Part shown: piece by piece, positions 45,770 to 54,257 of the stretch
How the letters are laid out: each line of letters begins with the position of its first letter
Position numbering within the stretch: position 1 is the stretch's first letter
Assembly: GCA_016281495.1 (NCBI GenBank)
Contig: JAEEIU010000002.1
Location: forward strand, 62,001-126,000
DNA length: 64,000 nt
Direction of reading: 5' to 3'
Source: Treponema sp.
GTDB lineage: Bacteria; Spirochaetota; Spirochaetia; Treponematales; Treponemataceae
Position numbers and translations under genes: made by a program
Notes under the pieces: generated by a model
What the model was told of the DNA's origin: nothing
The model's input: only the letters and a program-made list of their open reading frames with translations
Databases searched by the model: none

Positions 45770-47461
45770 ATGGAAAAGAGAAGCAACAATGCTACACAGG
45801 GAATGGCACGGGCACCACACCGCTCGCTTTTTTATGCAATGGGATACACGGACGAAGAACTTGAGCGTCCTTTGGTTGGCGTCTGTTGTGCAAAGAATGA
45901 GATTATTCCGGGACATATTGAACTGGACCGTATTGCACAGGCTGTCAAGGATGGCGTACGTATGGCCGGTGGTACTCCAATTGAATTTCCTGCCATTGGT
46001 GTATGCGACGGAATAGCCATGGGTCACGAGGGAATGAAGTATTCTCTTGTAACACGTGAACTTATCGCAGACAGTGTTGAATGTGTTGTTACCGCACATC
46101 AGTTTGATGCACTCGTTTTGATTCCGAACTGTGACAAGATTGTTCCCGGTATGCTTATGGCAGCCGCACGCCTTAATTTGCCTACAGTTGTTGTTTCCGG
46201 TGGAGCAATGATGCCTGGACACCTTCCAAGCCACGAAGAAGGAAATCCATATTCAGACAAGAACCTTTCGCTCACAGACATGTTTGAGGGTGTTGGAGCC
46301 GTTGCCTCTGGAAAAATCACGGAAGCACAGCTCAAGGAAATGGAACACTGCGCATGTCCTGGATGCGGTTCATGCTCCGGTATGTTCACAGCTAACTCAA
46401 TGAACTGCCTTACGGAAGTTTTGGGTCTGGGCCTTCCAGGAAACGGAACGATTCCAGCCACAACAGGAGACCGCATTGCACTTGCAAAGCACGCAGGCAT
46501 GGCCGTAATGAACCTCTACAACAAGGGAATTACCGCACGCCAGATGATGACAAAAGATTCTTTCCGCAACGCACTTACTGCAGACATGGCACTTGGATGC
46601 TCATCAAACACAATGCTCCACGTTCCCGCCATTGCACATGAGGCCGGACTTACAATCGACCTGCACGAAGTTAACGAAATCTCTGAGCGCACACCAAACC
46701 TCTGCCACCTTGCCCCTGCAGGACACACCTTCATCTGTGAATTGAACGATGCCGGTGGAGTTCAAGCCGTTCTTGCAGAGCTTGCAAAAAAGAACCTCAT
46801 CAAAACCGACTTGATAACAGCAACAGGAAAAACGATTGCGGAAAACATCAAGGGTGTAAAAAACCGCAACCCGGAAATCCTGCGCCCAATAGAAAACCCA
46901 TTCAGCGACAATGGTGGTATTGCCATCCTGTTCGGAAACCTTGCACCAAACGGAACTGTTGTAAAGAGATCTGCCTGCGCCAAGGAACTCATGAAGCACT
47001 CGGGACCTGCACGTGTATTCAATGACGAAAGCGAGGCTATGGAAGCCGTTCAGAAAAGAGACATTCATCCAGGTGACGTTGTAGTAATCCGCTACGAAGG
47101 ACCAAAGGGTGGACCAGGAATGCGTGAGATGCTTGCAGTAACAGCGGCTCTTGCAGGACAGGGCTTGGATAAGGAAGTTGCCTTGATTACCGACGGACGT
47201 TTCAGCGGTGCGACAAGGGGTGCATCACTTGGACACTGTTCACCGGAAGCGGCAGACGGAGGCCCAATTGCTCTCGTTCAGGAAGGAGACACAATCACCC
47301 TGGACATCAACAACTACAAGATTCACCTTGAAGTAAGCGATGAGGAGCTTGCAAAACGCAAGGCCGCATGGAAATGCCCTGAACCAAAGGTAAAGCACGG
47401 CTATTTGGCACGTTATGCTAAGCTGGTATCAAGTGCGGATAAGGGCGCAATTCTTGAATAA
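45770..47461 (+). CDS. ilvD: Dihydroxy-acid dehydratase
   Basis: A 563-residue enzyme of branched-chain amino-acid synthesis, converting 2,3-dihydroxy acids into 2-keto acids with an iron-sulfur cluster. Motifs: [17 protein letters not shown] (about 86-102), [13 protein letters not shown] (cluster Cys, about 121-133), [25 protein letters not shown] (about 195-219) and GGPGMREM near 450. The ATG at 45770 has GAGG 8 bases upstream; the frame extends further back to a TTG at 45746, but without a ribosome-binding site. The next gene on this strand is ilvB, 190 bases downstream, separated by a repeat and a hairpin. No ilvC, ilvN or leuABCD is in view. Confidence 0.96.
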   Translation: MEKRSNNATQGMARAPHRSLFYAMGYTDEELERPLVGVCCAKNEIIPGHIELDRIAQAVKDGVRMAGGTPIEFPAIGVCDGIAMGHEGMKYSLVTRELIADSVECVVTAHQFDALVLIPNCDKIVPGMLMAAARLNLPTVVVSGGAMMPGHLPSHEEGNPYSDKNLSLTDMFEGVGAVASGKITEAQLKEMEHCACPGCGSCSGMFTANSMNCLTEVLGLGLPGNGTIPATTGDRIALAKHAGMAVMNLYNKGITARQMMTKDSFRNALTADMALGCSSNTMLHVPAIAHEAGLTIDLHEVNEISERTPNLCHLAPAGHTFICELNDAGGVQAVLAELAKKNLIKTDLITATGKTIAENIKGVKNRNPEILRPIENPFSDNGGIAILFGNLAPNGTVVKRSACAKELMKHSGPARVFNDESEAMEAVQKRDIHPGDVVVIRYEGPKGGPGMREMLAVTAALAGQGLDKEVALITDGRFSGATRGASLGHCSPEAADGGPIALVQEGDTITLDINNYKIHLEVSDEELAKRKAAWKCPEPKVKHGYLARYAKLVSSADKGAILE

Positions 47462-47488
47462 CGCAAGTTTTTGAAAGATATAGTGTTG

Positions 47489-47514
47489 AGATTCCGGATT
47501 AAGTCCGGAATGAC
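47489..47514 (-). repeat. Dispersed GTCATTCCGG...GGAATCT palindrome, copy 2
   Basis: ATTCCGGA / TCCGGAAT arms with a 5-base TTAAG loop, flanked by AGTGT / ACACT. It matches 12821-12846 on the other strand at 22 of 26 positions. It lies in the ilvD-ilvB gap and could act as a weak 3'-end hairpin for ilvD. Confidence 0.65.
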
Positions 47515-47550
47515 ACTGCCTTGCAAACTTAAAGTACACTAGGCTAACAC

Positions 47551-47579
47551 TTGTTTTTATTTATAAAATAGAGTACTAT
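47551..47579 (+). promoter_or_regulatory. Candidate ilvB promoter
   Basis: -35 TTGTTT (47551-47556), 17-base spacer, -10 TACTAT (47574-47579). The predicted start near 47586 falls inside the 5' arm of the following hairpin, so an upstream start or read-through from ilvD is also possible. Confidence 0.4.
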
Positions 47580-47582
47580 TGG

Positions 47583-47637
47583 TACGGTGTTTTCTTCCAT
47601 ATTATTTTATTGGAAAAAGACACCGTATTATTTTTTT
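47583..47637 (+). terminator. Attenuator-like hairpin and U-tract immediately before the ilvB ribosome-binding site
   Basis: The arms TACGGTGTTTTCTTCCA (47583-47599) and TGGAAAAAGACACCGTA (47611-47627) form a 17-bp stem with one C-A mismatch and one T-G wobble, an 11-base loop, and a TTATTTTTTT tail (47628-47637). The ilvB ribosome-binding site AGGAG starts 3 bases later. This is the shape of a Rho-independent terminator, and no promoter fits between it and ilvB. It could be the ilvD terminator if ilvB has an unrecognised promoter overlapping the stem, but a leader attenuator is the simpler reading. Confidence 0.65.
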
Positions 47638-47651
47638 CTAGGAGTTCAAAA

Positions 47652-49367
47652 TTGAAGATTTCAGGCTCTCGTGTGGTTATTGAATGTCTTGTTGAGCAGG
47701 GCGTTGACACCGTTTTTGGTTATCCGGGCGGTGCAATTTTAAATGTTTATGATGAATTATATAAGAACAGCGACAGAATCCGCCATATTCTTACAGCCCA
47801 TGAACAGGGTGCTTCCCATGCCGCAGACGGTTATGCCCGTTCAACCGGTAAAGTAGGTGTTGTATTTGCAACAAGTGGTCCTGGAGCAACAAATCTTGTA
47901 ACAGGAATTGCAACAGCATACATGGATTCATCTCCAATCGTCGCAATTACATGCAATGTTCCCACTACACTTTTGGGCAAAGACTCTTTCCAGGAAATCG
48001 ACATCACCGGTGTAACAATGCCGATTACAAAGCACAACTACATCGTCCGCAATGTAGAGGAACTTGCAGATGTCATCCGCGAGGCATTCATCATTGCAAA
48101 AAGCGGCCGACCGGGTCCTGTTTTGATTGACATTCCAAAGGAAGTCACCGCAAACGAAGTTGAATTTGAACCGCTTAAAAACCCGGATGAAATTGAAAAG
48201 AGGATTCAGGAAAGGAACATTCACCTTAAAAGGTCCCTTAATCCTCCGTCTCCAAGCGATGAAGAAATCAAAAAGGCGGCAGACATCATCAACAACGCAA
48301 AAAGGCCTGTGATTTATGCAGGTGGTGGAATCATCATCGGTAACGCAAGCGAGGAACTTCTTGCTCTTGCACAAACCTCAGACATTCCTGTATCAGAAAG
48401 CATGATGGCACGCTCAGCATTTCCTTCAAGCAACAGCCTGAACCTTGGCATGGTTGGAATGCACGGAACAAAGGCAAGCAACATGGCAGTTACAGAAAGC
48501 GACCTTGTACTTGCATTGGGCTCTCGTTTTTCTGACCGCGTAATCTCAAACCCGAAGCATTTTGCAGAAAACAGCCAGGTATTCCACATCGACATTGACG
48601 CAGCCGAAATCAACAAGAACATTCCGGTATCAGGAAAGCTCATCGGCAACGTAAAGGACATACTCAAGCGTCTTCTTCCGTTAATCAAGAAGGCCGACCA
48701 CTCTGAATGGAAAAACAGGATTGCAGAATGGAAAAAGGATTATCCCAAGATTTACGACGATAATCCAGCCGACTCAATCAACCCCAAATTCCTGTGCGAG
48801 TGCATCCACAAGATTGCGGGCGACGATACCTTCATCACTACGGAAGTTGGAGAACACCAGCTTTGGACAGCCCAGCACTATCCGTTTGAAAAGCCGCGCA
48901 CTTTCATAACATCAGGCGGTTTGGGAACAATGGGCTTTGGAACTGGAGCCGCAATGGGAATTCAGTTTGCAAATCCAAAGGCACGTGTCGTTCATATCGC
49001 AGGAGACGGTTCATTCCGCATGAACTGCAACGAACTTGCAACAATATCACACTATAACCTGCCATTGGTTATTGTGGTGGTAAACAACGGAACACTTGGA
49101 AACGTGCGTCTGTGGCAAAAGGCATTCTACGGTGAAAGGTACAGTGCGACCACACTTGATTTCGGACCTGACTGGGTAAAGCTTGCCGCAGCATACGGAA
49201 TCGACGGATATAAAGCCAACAATGCAGCCGAATTCGAAAAGGTATTCGCAGAAGCATTCAAGAGCGGAAAGCCGGCGGTAATCGATGCAAAGGTTGACAT
49301 TGATGTTCCAGTACTTCCAATGGTTCCGGGTGGAAGGGCCATCTACGACCAGATCATGGACCTGTAG
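47652..49367 (+). CDS. ilvB: Acetolactate synthase large subunit
   Basis: A 571-residue thiamine-diphosphate enzyme that condenses pyruvate into acetolactate in valine/isoleucine synthesis. The catalytic Glu is in AHEQGASHAADGYAR (about 47-61), FAD-associated segments follow, and the ThDP motif GDGSFRMNCNELATISHYNLP...NN is at about 455-485. The start is a TTG with AGGAG 7 bases upstream; the frame runs further back to 47610, but that would lie inside the hairpin. No ilvN regulatory subunit follows, so it may be encoded elsewhere or the enzyme may be of the regulatory-subunit-free type. The DtxR-type gene starts 36 bases after the stop, likely in the same transcript. Confidence 0.94.
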   Translation: MKISGSRVVIECLVEQGVDTVFGYPGGAILNVYDELYKNSDRIRHILTAHEQGASHAADGYARSTGKVGVVFATSGPGATNLVTGIATAYMDSSPIVAITCNVPTTLLGKDSFQEIDITGVTMPITKHNYIVRNVEELADVIREAFIIAKSGRPGPVLIDIPKEVTANEVEFEPLKNPDEIEKRIQERNIHLKRSLNPPSPSDEEIKKAADIINNAKRPVIYAGGGIIIGNASEELLALAQTSDIPVSESMMARSAFPSSNSLNLGMVGMHGTKASNMAVTESDLVLALGSRFSDRVISNPKHFAENSQVFHIDIDAAEINKNIPVSGKLIGNVKDILKRLLPLIKKADHSEWKNRIAEWKKDYPKIYDDNPADSINPKFLCECIHKIAGDDTFITTEVGEHQLWTAQHYPFEKPRTFITSGGLGTMGFGTGAAMGIQFANPKARVVHIAGDGSFRMNCNELATISHYNLPLVIVVVNNGTLGNVRLWQKAFYGERYSATTLDFGPDWVKLAAAYGIDGYKANNAAEFEKVFAEAFKSGKPAVIDAKVDIDVPVLPMVPGGRAIYDQIMDL

Positions 49368-49403
49368 TCTGTGAAGGGAAAAATTCAAGAGGAAATCAGT
49401 TTT

Positions 49404-49880
49404 ATGAAGGACATTCACGAATCAGGCGAAGACTATCTTGAAGCAATTCTGATGCTGCAAAAGGAAAACGGGAAAGTCCGTTCAATTGATGTAGCACGAA
49501 GACTTGGAGTTTCCAAACCCAGCGTCAGTCGGGCAATGGGCATTCTGGTCTCACACGGATACCTTACCATCTCACAGACAGGCAATCTTGAGCTTACGGA
49601 AAAAGGTCAAAATACAGCACGCGAAGTTTTAGGCAGGCACATTCTGCTCACCGATTTTCTGATGACGATTACAGGAGTCGGATATGAGCAGGCCGAAAAA
49701 AACGCATGTAAGATTGAACATGACATTGACGACGATGTGAAAAACGGAATAGTCAAATGGATGATTCAAAATACAGACTGCACCGGCTGTAAAGATGACA
49801 TTAAACAATACTGCTATCTTGCATATCAGAACAAATGCAAGAACAACAAGGCAGACAAAGAAAGGAGAAAAACAAAATGA
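49404..49880 (+). CDS. DtxR/MntR-family metal-dependent regulator with Cys-rich tail
   Basis: A 158-residue regulator. The N-terminal winged helix (about 1-65) contains RSIDVARRLGVSKPSVSRAMGIL. The dimer/metal domain (about 66-120) keeps, by coincidence of numbering, the DtxR primary-site residues Cys102, Glu105 and His106, plus His79 of the ancillary site; position 10 is Asp and 13 Glu, as in MntR (Asp8, Glu11). There is no SH3-like domain. The tail is unusual: Cys126, Cys129, Cys137 and Cys145 form a CxxC-x7-C-x7-C set that could bind metal. The ATG at 49404 has AGAGGA 10 bases upstream; a GTG at 49371 is less likely. It overlaps the ABC binding-protein gene (ATGA), so the regulator and transporter are translated together. 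Confidence 0.8.
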   Translation: MKDIHESGEDYLEAILMLQKENGKVRSIDVARRLGVSKPSVSRAMGILVSHGYLTISQTGNLELTEKGQNTAREVLGRHILLTDFLMTITGVGYEQAEKNACKIEHDIDDDVKNGIVKWMIQNTDCTGCKDDIKQYCYLAYQNKCKNNKADKERRKTK

Positions 49881-50683
49881 AAGCAATAAAGGCATTAATT
49901 GCAGCAACTCTTGTTGCAACACTGGCATTAACTTCATGTGCAAAAAAAAGCGCGGGAGACAATTCCCTTCAGGATCTTAAAAGGACGGGAACCCTCATAA
50001 TGGGACTTGACGACTCTTTTCCACCAATGGGTTTCAGGGACAAGAACAATGAGATAGTCGGTTATGACGTTGACCTTGCAAAGGAAGTTGCAAAAAGACT
50101 TGGCGTCACCCTCAAGCTGCAGCCGATAGACTGGTCCACAAAGGAACAGGAGCTTAACACAAAAAAGATTGACTGCATCTGGAGCGGCTTTACAATGACA
50201 AAGGAACGCAAGGAAGCAATGGCATTCACAGGTGCATATCTTGACAATGCCCAGGTTGCAATAGTAAAGAATGACAGTGGAATCAAATCCCTGAGCGACT
50301 TAAGCGACAAGCTCATCGGTGTACAGGCCGGATCCTCTGCATGGGAAGCAGTAAGTGCAGACACAAACCTCTTGAATTCAATCAAGGGTGTTGTGGAATT
50401 TGAAGAAAACCTCACGGCACTCAATGACCTTGGAATCGGAAACATCGATGCAGTTGTCATGGACCTTGTTGTAGCTGAATATACCATCAAGCAGGCAAAC
50501 TACCCGTACACAATTCTTTCAGAGGGACTTGCAAACGAGGAATACGGTGTTGCATTCAGAAAGAACGACGTAAAGCTCCGTGATGAAGTTCAGAAGATTC
50601 TTGAGGAAATGCAGAACGACGGAACAGCTGAATCAATCAGCAAGCAGTGGTTCGGTAGAAACATTTCCGTAATAGGACGCTAA
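49877..50683 (+). CDS. Amino-acid ABC transporter substrate-binding lipoprotein
   Basis: A 268-residue family 3 solute-binding protein. The lipobox LALTSC puts the lipidated Cys at about 21. The mature part has the hallmark GTLIMGLDDSFPPMGFRDKNNEIVGYDVDLAKEVAKRLG and GFTMTKERKEAMAFTGAYLDNAQ segments; the ligand is a polar amino acid, not identifiable from sequence. AAGGAG lies 9 bases before the ATG, which overlaps the regulator stop codon. The permease follows after 7 bases. Confidence 0.88.
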   Translation: MKAIKALIAATLVATLALTSCAKKSAGDNSLQDLKRTGTLIMGLDDSFPPMGFRDKNNEIVGYDVDLAKEVAKRLGVTLKLQPIDWSTKEQELNTKKIDCIWSGFTMTKERKEAMAFTGAYLDNAQVAIVKNDSGIKSLSDLSDKLIGVQAGSSAWEAVSADTNLLNSIKGVVEFEENLTALNDLGIGNIDAVVMDLVVAEYTIKQANYPYTILSEGLANEEYGVAFRKNDVKLRDEVQKILEEMQNDGTAESISKQWFGRNISVIGR

Positions 50684-50690
50684 CAGAATA

Positions 50691-51353
50691 ATGCAGGAAT
50701 ATTTTTCCCGAATGGACATCGGAAATCTTTTTCTTGTAATGTTAAAGAGTTCCGGTGTCAGTCTTGAGGTATTTTTTCTTACACTTCTTTTTTCAATTCC
50801 ACTTGCCCTGGTGATTTGCTCAGGACGCATGTCTAAAATCAAGGTAATATCAAAGATTACATCGGCTTTCCTTTTGATAATTCGTGGAACGCCTTTGATG
50901 CTTCAATTGATTTTCGTGTACTTTGCCCCACCCTACATCTTTGGCGCAGGAATGCAGCGTTTTACCGCGGCCATTGTTGCCATGGTCATAAACTATGCAT
51001 GTTATTTTGCGGAGATTTACCGTGGTGGAATTCAGGCTATTCCGGTTGGTCAATACGAAGCTTCTTCCGTACTGGGATTTACAAAGGGACAGACTTTTTT
51101 CAGGATTGTGCTGCCCCAGGTCATAAAGAAAATAATACCTGCCATGGGAAACGAAGTGATTACGCTTGTTAAGGACACTGCTCTTGTTCAGGTCCTTGGT
51201 GTGGCGGAACTGTTCCATGTTGCAAAAACTCAGAGTGGCCGTCTTGTGAGTGTGCTTCCACTTTTCATCGCAGGAGTTTTCTATTGCGTGATGAACTGGG
51301 GTGTAACAAAAGCATTTGATTTTGCGGAGAAAAAACTTGACTACTACAAATGA
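50691..51353 (+). CDS. Amino-acid ABC transporter permease
   Basis: A 220-residue inner-membrane permease of the HisM/GlnP type with five predicted helices. The EAA motif that contacts the ATPase is visible as QYEASSVLGFTKGQTFFRIVLPQ at about 119-141. The N-terminus is short, MQEYFSRMDIGNLFLVML. Its last 17 bases overlap the ATPase gene. Confidence 0.9.
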   Translation: MQEYFSRMDIGNLFLVMLKSSGVSLEVFFLTLLFSIPLALVICSGRMSKIKVISKITSAFLLIIRGTPLMLQLIFVYFAPPYIFGAGMQRFTAAIVAMVINYACYFAEIYRGGIQAIPVGQYEASSVLGFTKGQTFFRIVLPQVIKKIIPAMGNEVITLVKDTALVQVLGVAELFHVAKTQSGRLVSVLPLFIAGVFYCVMNWGVTKAFDFAEKKLDYYK

Positions 51354-52116
51354 TTCAAATACAAACAATACAATCATTCAAGTTGAAAACCTGTCCAAGA
51401 ATTTCGGTGACCTGAGCGTCATACGGGACATCTCCTTTAAAGTTCATCAGGGGGAAGTTCTTGGAATAATCGGTCCGTCAGGAAGCGGAAAATCAACTTT
51501 GCTAAGATGCATTACCCAGCTGGAGAAAGTCACCGGCGGTTCGATTACGATCTGCGGTCAAAAGCTTGTGGAAAACGGTGTTTATTCAGACAAGAAAACC
51601 CTTAGGGAAATCGGCCTTAACGTAGGTCTTGTGTTCCAGAATTTTCATCTGTTTCCTCATCTGTCTGTAATGCGGAACATTACCGAGGCACAAAGGCTTG
51701 TATTAAAACGCAGCAAGCCAGAGGCAGAACAGGTTGCTATGGATCTTCTTGAAAAAATGAACCTTTCCGACAAGACATCAAGCTATCCGTGTCAGTTGAG
51801 TGGAGGCCAGCAGCAGAGGGTAAGCATAGCACGTTCCCTTGCGCTTAATCCAAAGGTCCTGTTCTTTGATGAACCAACATCTGCACTTGATCCTGAGCTT
51901 ACTGGAGAAATACTGGCAGTCATACGTGACCTTGCAAAGACAAACATGACGATGGTAGTCGTAACGCACGAAATGTCCTTTGCACGCGACACAAGCGACC
52001 ACATCATTTTTATGGACGGTGGAGTCATAGTTGAACAGGGCGACAGTCAGTCTGTAATCGACAGCCCCAGGGAAGAACGCACCAAGCAGTTCCTGAAAAG
52101 ATTCAACAATTCATGA
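51337..52116 (+). CDS. Amino-acid ABC transporter ATP-binding protein
   Basis: A 259-residue ATPase. Walker A GPSGSGKST is at about 43-51, the Q-loop in VFQNFHLFPH, the signature LSGGQQQRVSIARSLAL at about 150-166, Walker B VLFFDEPTSALDPE and the H-loop VVVTHEMSFA. It is most like the GlnQ/HisP type. The start is taken as the TTG at 51337, with GGAG 7 bases upstream inside the permease gene. Its end overlaps the convergent flavin reductase gene by 6 bases. Confidence 0.92.
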   Translation: MTTTNDSNTNNTIIQVENLSKNFGDLSVIRDISFKVHQGEVLGIIGPSGSGKSTLLRCITQLEKVTGGSITICGQKLVENGVYSDKKTLREIGLNVGLVFQNFHLFPHLSVMRNITEAQRLVLKRSKPEAEQVAMDLLEKMNLSDKTSSYPCQLSGGQQQRVSIARSLALNPKVLFFDEPTSALDPELTGEILAVIRDLAKTNMTMVVVTHEMSFARDTSDHIIFMDGGVIVEQGDSQSVIDSPREERTKQFLKRFNNS

Positions 52117-52569
52117 GGCCGAAACTCTTTGATAAGCGGCTATTGCCTCTCCCATAATCAATTCAATTGAGCCTTCTGCCACAGAACGGATGAACTTGAA
52201 TTCTATCCATCCTGAAATCAAATCCTTTGGGAGCAAAACGTCAACTTTAGTCGCTTTTTCTCCCTTGAGTGAAAACATTTTGAATTTATCGGCAATGGGA
52301 TTTGAGACGGAACCTGTCTGCTCTATGAACAAAGCCTTTGGATCAGACGGAATGACTACAGCGAATTCTTTTTCCCTGTAAATATTTGCCACAGCCTGAT
52401 GGTCCGGATCCGAGCTGAATATTACACGTGTCACCGGGTCATAGTCCATGGGCATTATCCAGCCGTATGGAGTCAGGTCATAAACACCAACACCCTTTGT
52501 AGCTACCACAGCCGGTGAAGTTATCATCGTATAAGCCTTTTTCAGGTCAACTTCTTCAAACTCTGCCAC
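52111..52569 (-). CDS. Flavin reductase family (flavoredoxin-like) protein
   Basis: A 152-residue FMN-binding protein of the flavin reductase-like domain family, with a split-barrel fold. The conserved early block is PAVVATKGVGVYDLTPYGWIMPMDYDPVTRVIFSSDP, followed by EFAVVIPSD. Such proteins act as FMN reductases or electron carriers in anaerobes; the partner is unknown. I chose the GTG at 52569, with CAGGAG 6 bases upstream; the in-frame ATG at 52584 lies over that site. It is a short member (usual length about 190). Confidence 0.72.
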   Translation of the reverse strand: MAEFEEVDLKKAYTMITSPAVVATKGVGVYDLTPYGWIMPMDYDPVTRVIFSSDPDHQAVANIYREKEFAVVIPSDPKALFIEQTGSVSNPIADKFKMFSLKGEKATKVDVLLPKDLISGWIEFKFIRSVAEGSIELIMGEAIAAYQRVSAS

Positions 52570-52657
52570 TTTATTCTCCTGCATTTCAGATGAATCAATG
52601 ACTGATTTTATCACGGATACAAGTTATTTACAAGTTAGTCAAGATGAAAACTGAAAG

Positions 52658-52686
52658 TTGAAAAGTGTCGATTTATTTTATATAAT
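52658..52686 (+). promoter_or_regulatory. Promoter of the HAD gene with a leaderless start
   Basis: -35 TTGAAA (52658-52663), 17-base spacer, perfect -10 TATAAT (52681-52686), then 8 bases to the ATG at 52695. No Shine-Dalgarno. Confidence 0.75.
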
Positions 52687-52694
52687 TGCGCATT

Positions 52695-53336
52695 ATGATT
52701 GAAGCCGTTATTTTTGATATGGATGGGGTTATATTTGACAGCGAAAGGATAACCCGCATGGCATGGGACATTGCCGCAAAGGAATATGGAATCAGCGACA
52801 TCAAGACTGCGGTAAGGGACTGCACGGGGGTGGCACGGCCTTCGCAATGGGTTTACCTCAAGAACAAGTACGGTCAGGATTTCCCCGCAAAAGAATTCAG
52901 GGAACGGTGCTCAGAGATTTTCCACAAGTACACGGCAGAAAACGGACTTCCGCTCATGCCGTACGCCCGAGAGACACTTGAATACCTTAAAGGCAAGGGA
53001 TACAGGCTTGCAATAGCCTCTTCTTCCAAAACATCAACTGTGATTCCGGAACTGACGGAGGCAAAACTGCTTGACTATTTTGAAAAGGTGACATGCGGAG
53101 ACATGGTTGAACACTCAAAGCCGCATCCAGAAATTTACGCATTCACAGCCGATGCAATAAAAGTCGCAAAAGAAAACTGCATCGCCGTAGAAGACAGCCC
53201 CAACGGAATACGCTCCGCACACGCAGCGGGATTAAAGCCTGTCATGGTACCCGATCAGATACAGCCCGACGAAGAGATAAAAAAGCTTTTGTTCAAACTC
53301 TGCACTTCCTTGAACGAGCTCAGGGATTTTCTTTAA
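52695..53336 (+). CDS. HAD-superfamily hydrolase (beta-phosphoglucomutase-like)
   Basis: A 213-residue HAD enzyme of the beta-phosphoglucomutase/phosphatase-like type. Motif I is FDMDGVIFDSERIT (Asp nucleophile and acid/base Asp at about 8 and 10), motif II LAIASSSK, the Lys lies in HSKPHPEIY and motif IV is AVEDSPNGIRSAHAAG. Both a mutase and a sugar phosphatase are possible. The ATG at 52695 lies right after a perfect promoter; a TTG at 52686 overlaps the -10 box. Around the start, bases 52684-52700 resemble the dispersed GCGCATTACGAATT repeat. Confidence 0.85.
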   Translation: MIEAVIFDMDGVIFDSERITRMAWDIAAKEYGISDIKTAVRDCTGVARPSQWVYLKNKYGQDFPAKEFRERCSEIFHKYTAENGLPLMPYARETLEYLKGKGYRLAIASSSKTSTVIPELTEAKLLDYFEKVTCGDMVEHSKPHPEIYAFTADAIKVAKENCIAVEDSPNGIRSAHAAGLKPVMVPDQIQPDEEIKKLLFKLCTSLNELRDFL

Positions 53337-53350
53337 TCATTCAGCTTAAA

Positions 53351-54175
53351 TCAATTGCTTGGACGCTTGCAGTACTTCCACGTAAACCATGCACCCGCAT
53401 AACGGCCTATGAACCTGCTTGCAAATGCCTTGAACTTCCACTTGAACGCCCACATGGAATAATGCCTGCCCTTTCGTGAGTTCTTGATGCAGTGGGCTAC
53501 AGTTTTTTCTGGAGAAAGCCCGTGACGAACTTCCTTTCTTGCCCCTTTGGAAGCGACGTTTGCAAACTCAGTGCTTACAGGTCCCGGACAAAGTGCCGTA
53601 ACTGATATTCCCTTCTGGCTCAATTCAGCCGCCAGCGCTATGGAAAAACTCAGGACATAAGCCTTGCATGCCCCGTAAACCGCAAAATTACCCAATGGCA
53701 GAAAAGACGCAAGGGATGCCGTGTTGATGATTCGCCCGCCCTGCCTCATGTACGGAAGGCAAAAGCCCGTGATTCCCGTAAGCGAGGTACAGTCAAGGTC
53801 AACCATATCCATCTCGCGTTCCGTATCTGTTGAAGCAAACTCACCGTATGTGCCAAAGCCTGCGTTATTCACAAGGACGGAAACTTCAAATTCCCCGGAG
53901 GCCGCCTCCCTGTCCAGATGCTCCCTGAATGCAAGGGCCCCCGACTTTCCCGAAATGTCAAGCGGAATGACTTTTACAGCAGGATAATGCCCATGATTTT
54001 TGGCATCTTCTTCTATTAAACCCTTTGTTTCCAAAAGCCTGTCTTCCCTGCGAGCCACAATCCATATTTCATCGCTGGGCACAACCTTTCCACCAGCACT
54101 TTCTTCCGCCAGCTGACGTGCAAAACACACCCCCATCCCGCTGGACGCCCCGGTCACGATAATGATTCTTTTCAT
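53351..54175 (-). CDS. SDR-family NAD(P)-dependent oxidoreductase
   Basis: A 274-residue short-chain dehydrogenase. The cofactor site is TGASSGMG (about 8-15), NNAG is at about 103, the catalytic Ser lies in INTASLASFLP and the YxxxK pair in YGACKAY at about 167-171. A C-terminal basic segment (WAFKWKFKAFASRF) may touch the membrane. The substrate is unknown. The start lies 7 bases after a TGATATAAT extended -10 box and has no ribosome-binding site. Confidence 0.9.
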   Translation of the reverse strand: MKRIIIVTGASSGMGVCFARQLAEESAGGKVVPSDEIWIVARREDRLLETKGLIEEDAKNHGHYPAVKVIPLDISGKSGALAFREHLDREAASGEFEVSVLVNNAGFGTYGEFASTDTEREMDMVDLDCTSLTGITGFCLPYMRQGGRIINTASLASFLPLGNFAVYGACKAYVLSFSIALAAELSQKGISVTALCPGPVSTEFANVASKGARKEVRHGLSPEKTVAHCIKNSRKGRHYSMWAFKWKFKAFASRFIGRYAGAWFTWKYCKRPSN

Positions 54176-54182
54176 AAAAATA

Positions 54183-54191
54183 ATTATATCA
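54183..54191 (-). promoter_or_regulatory. Extended -10 promoter of the SDR gene, leaderless start
   Basis: On the minus strand TGA-TATAAT (54183-54191), with 7 bases to the ATG (54173-54175) and only a poor -35 (TTAAGA, spacer 19). The same arrangement occurs on the other strand at 54242-54250. Confidence 0.6.
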
Positions 54192-54241
54192 TGAATTATG
54201 TATTTAGTCTTAATTTTTAACTTCCTTTTTTCCTATACTCG

Positions 54242-54250
54242 TGATATAAT
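54242..54250 (+). promoter_or_regulatory. Extended -10 promoter of the DUF2062 gene, leaderless start
   Basis: TGA-TATAAT at 54242-54250, then 7 bases to the ATG at 54258, with no good -35. This mirrors the SDR promoter 50 bases away on the opposite strand. Confidence 0.6.
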
Positions 54251-54257
54251 GTTATTT

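Noticed and set aside
47462..47650. T-box or known riboswitch in the ilvB leader
   Set aside because: No T-box sequence, specifier loop or other known riboswitch core is visible; only the promoter, the palindromic repeat and the hairpin are.
47610..47651. Upstream extension of IlvB starting at a TTG at 47610
   Set aside because: The extra 14 residues would be read from the 3' arm of the hairpin and its T-tract, have no ribosome-binding site, and precede the AGGAG that serves the TTG at 47652.
49835..49876. Earlier start for the ABC binding protein
   Set aside because: It would put 14 charged residues before the lipoprotein signal, while AAGGAG and ATGA fit the start at 49877.
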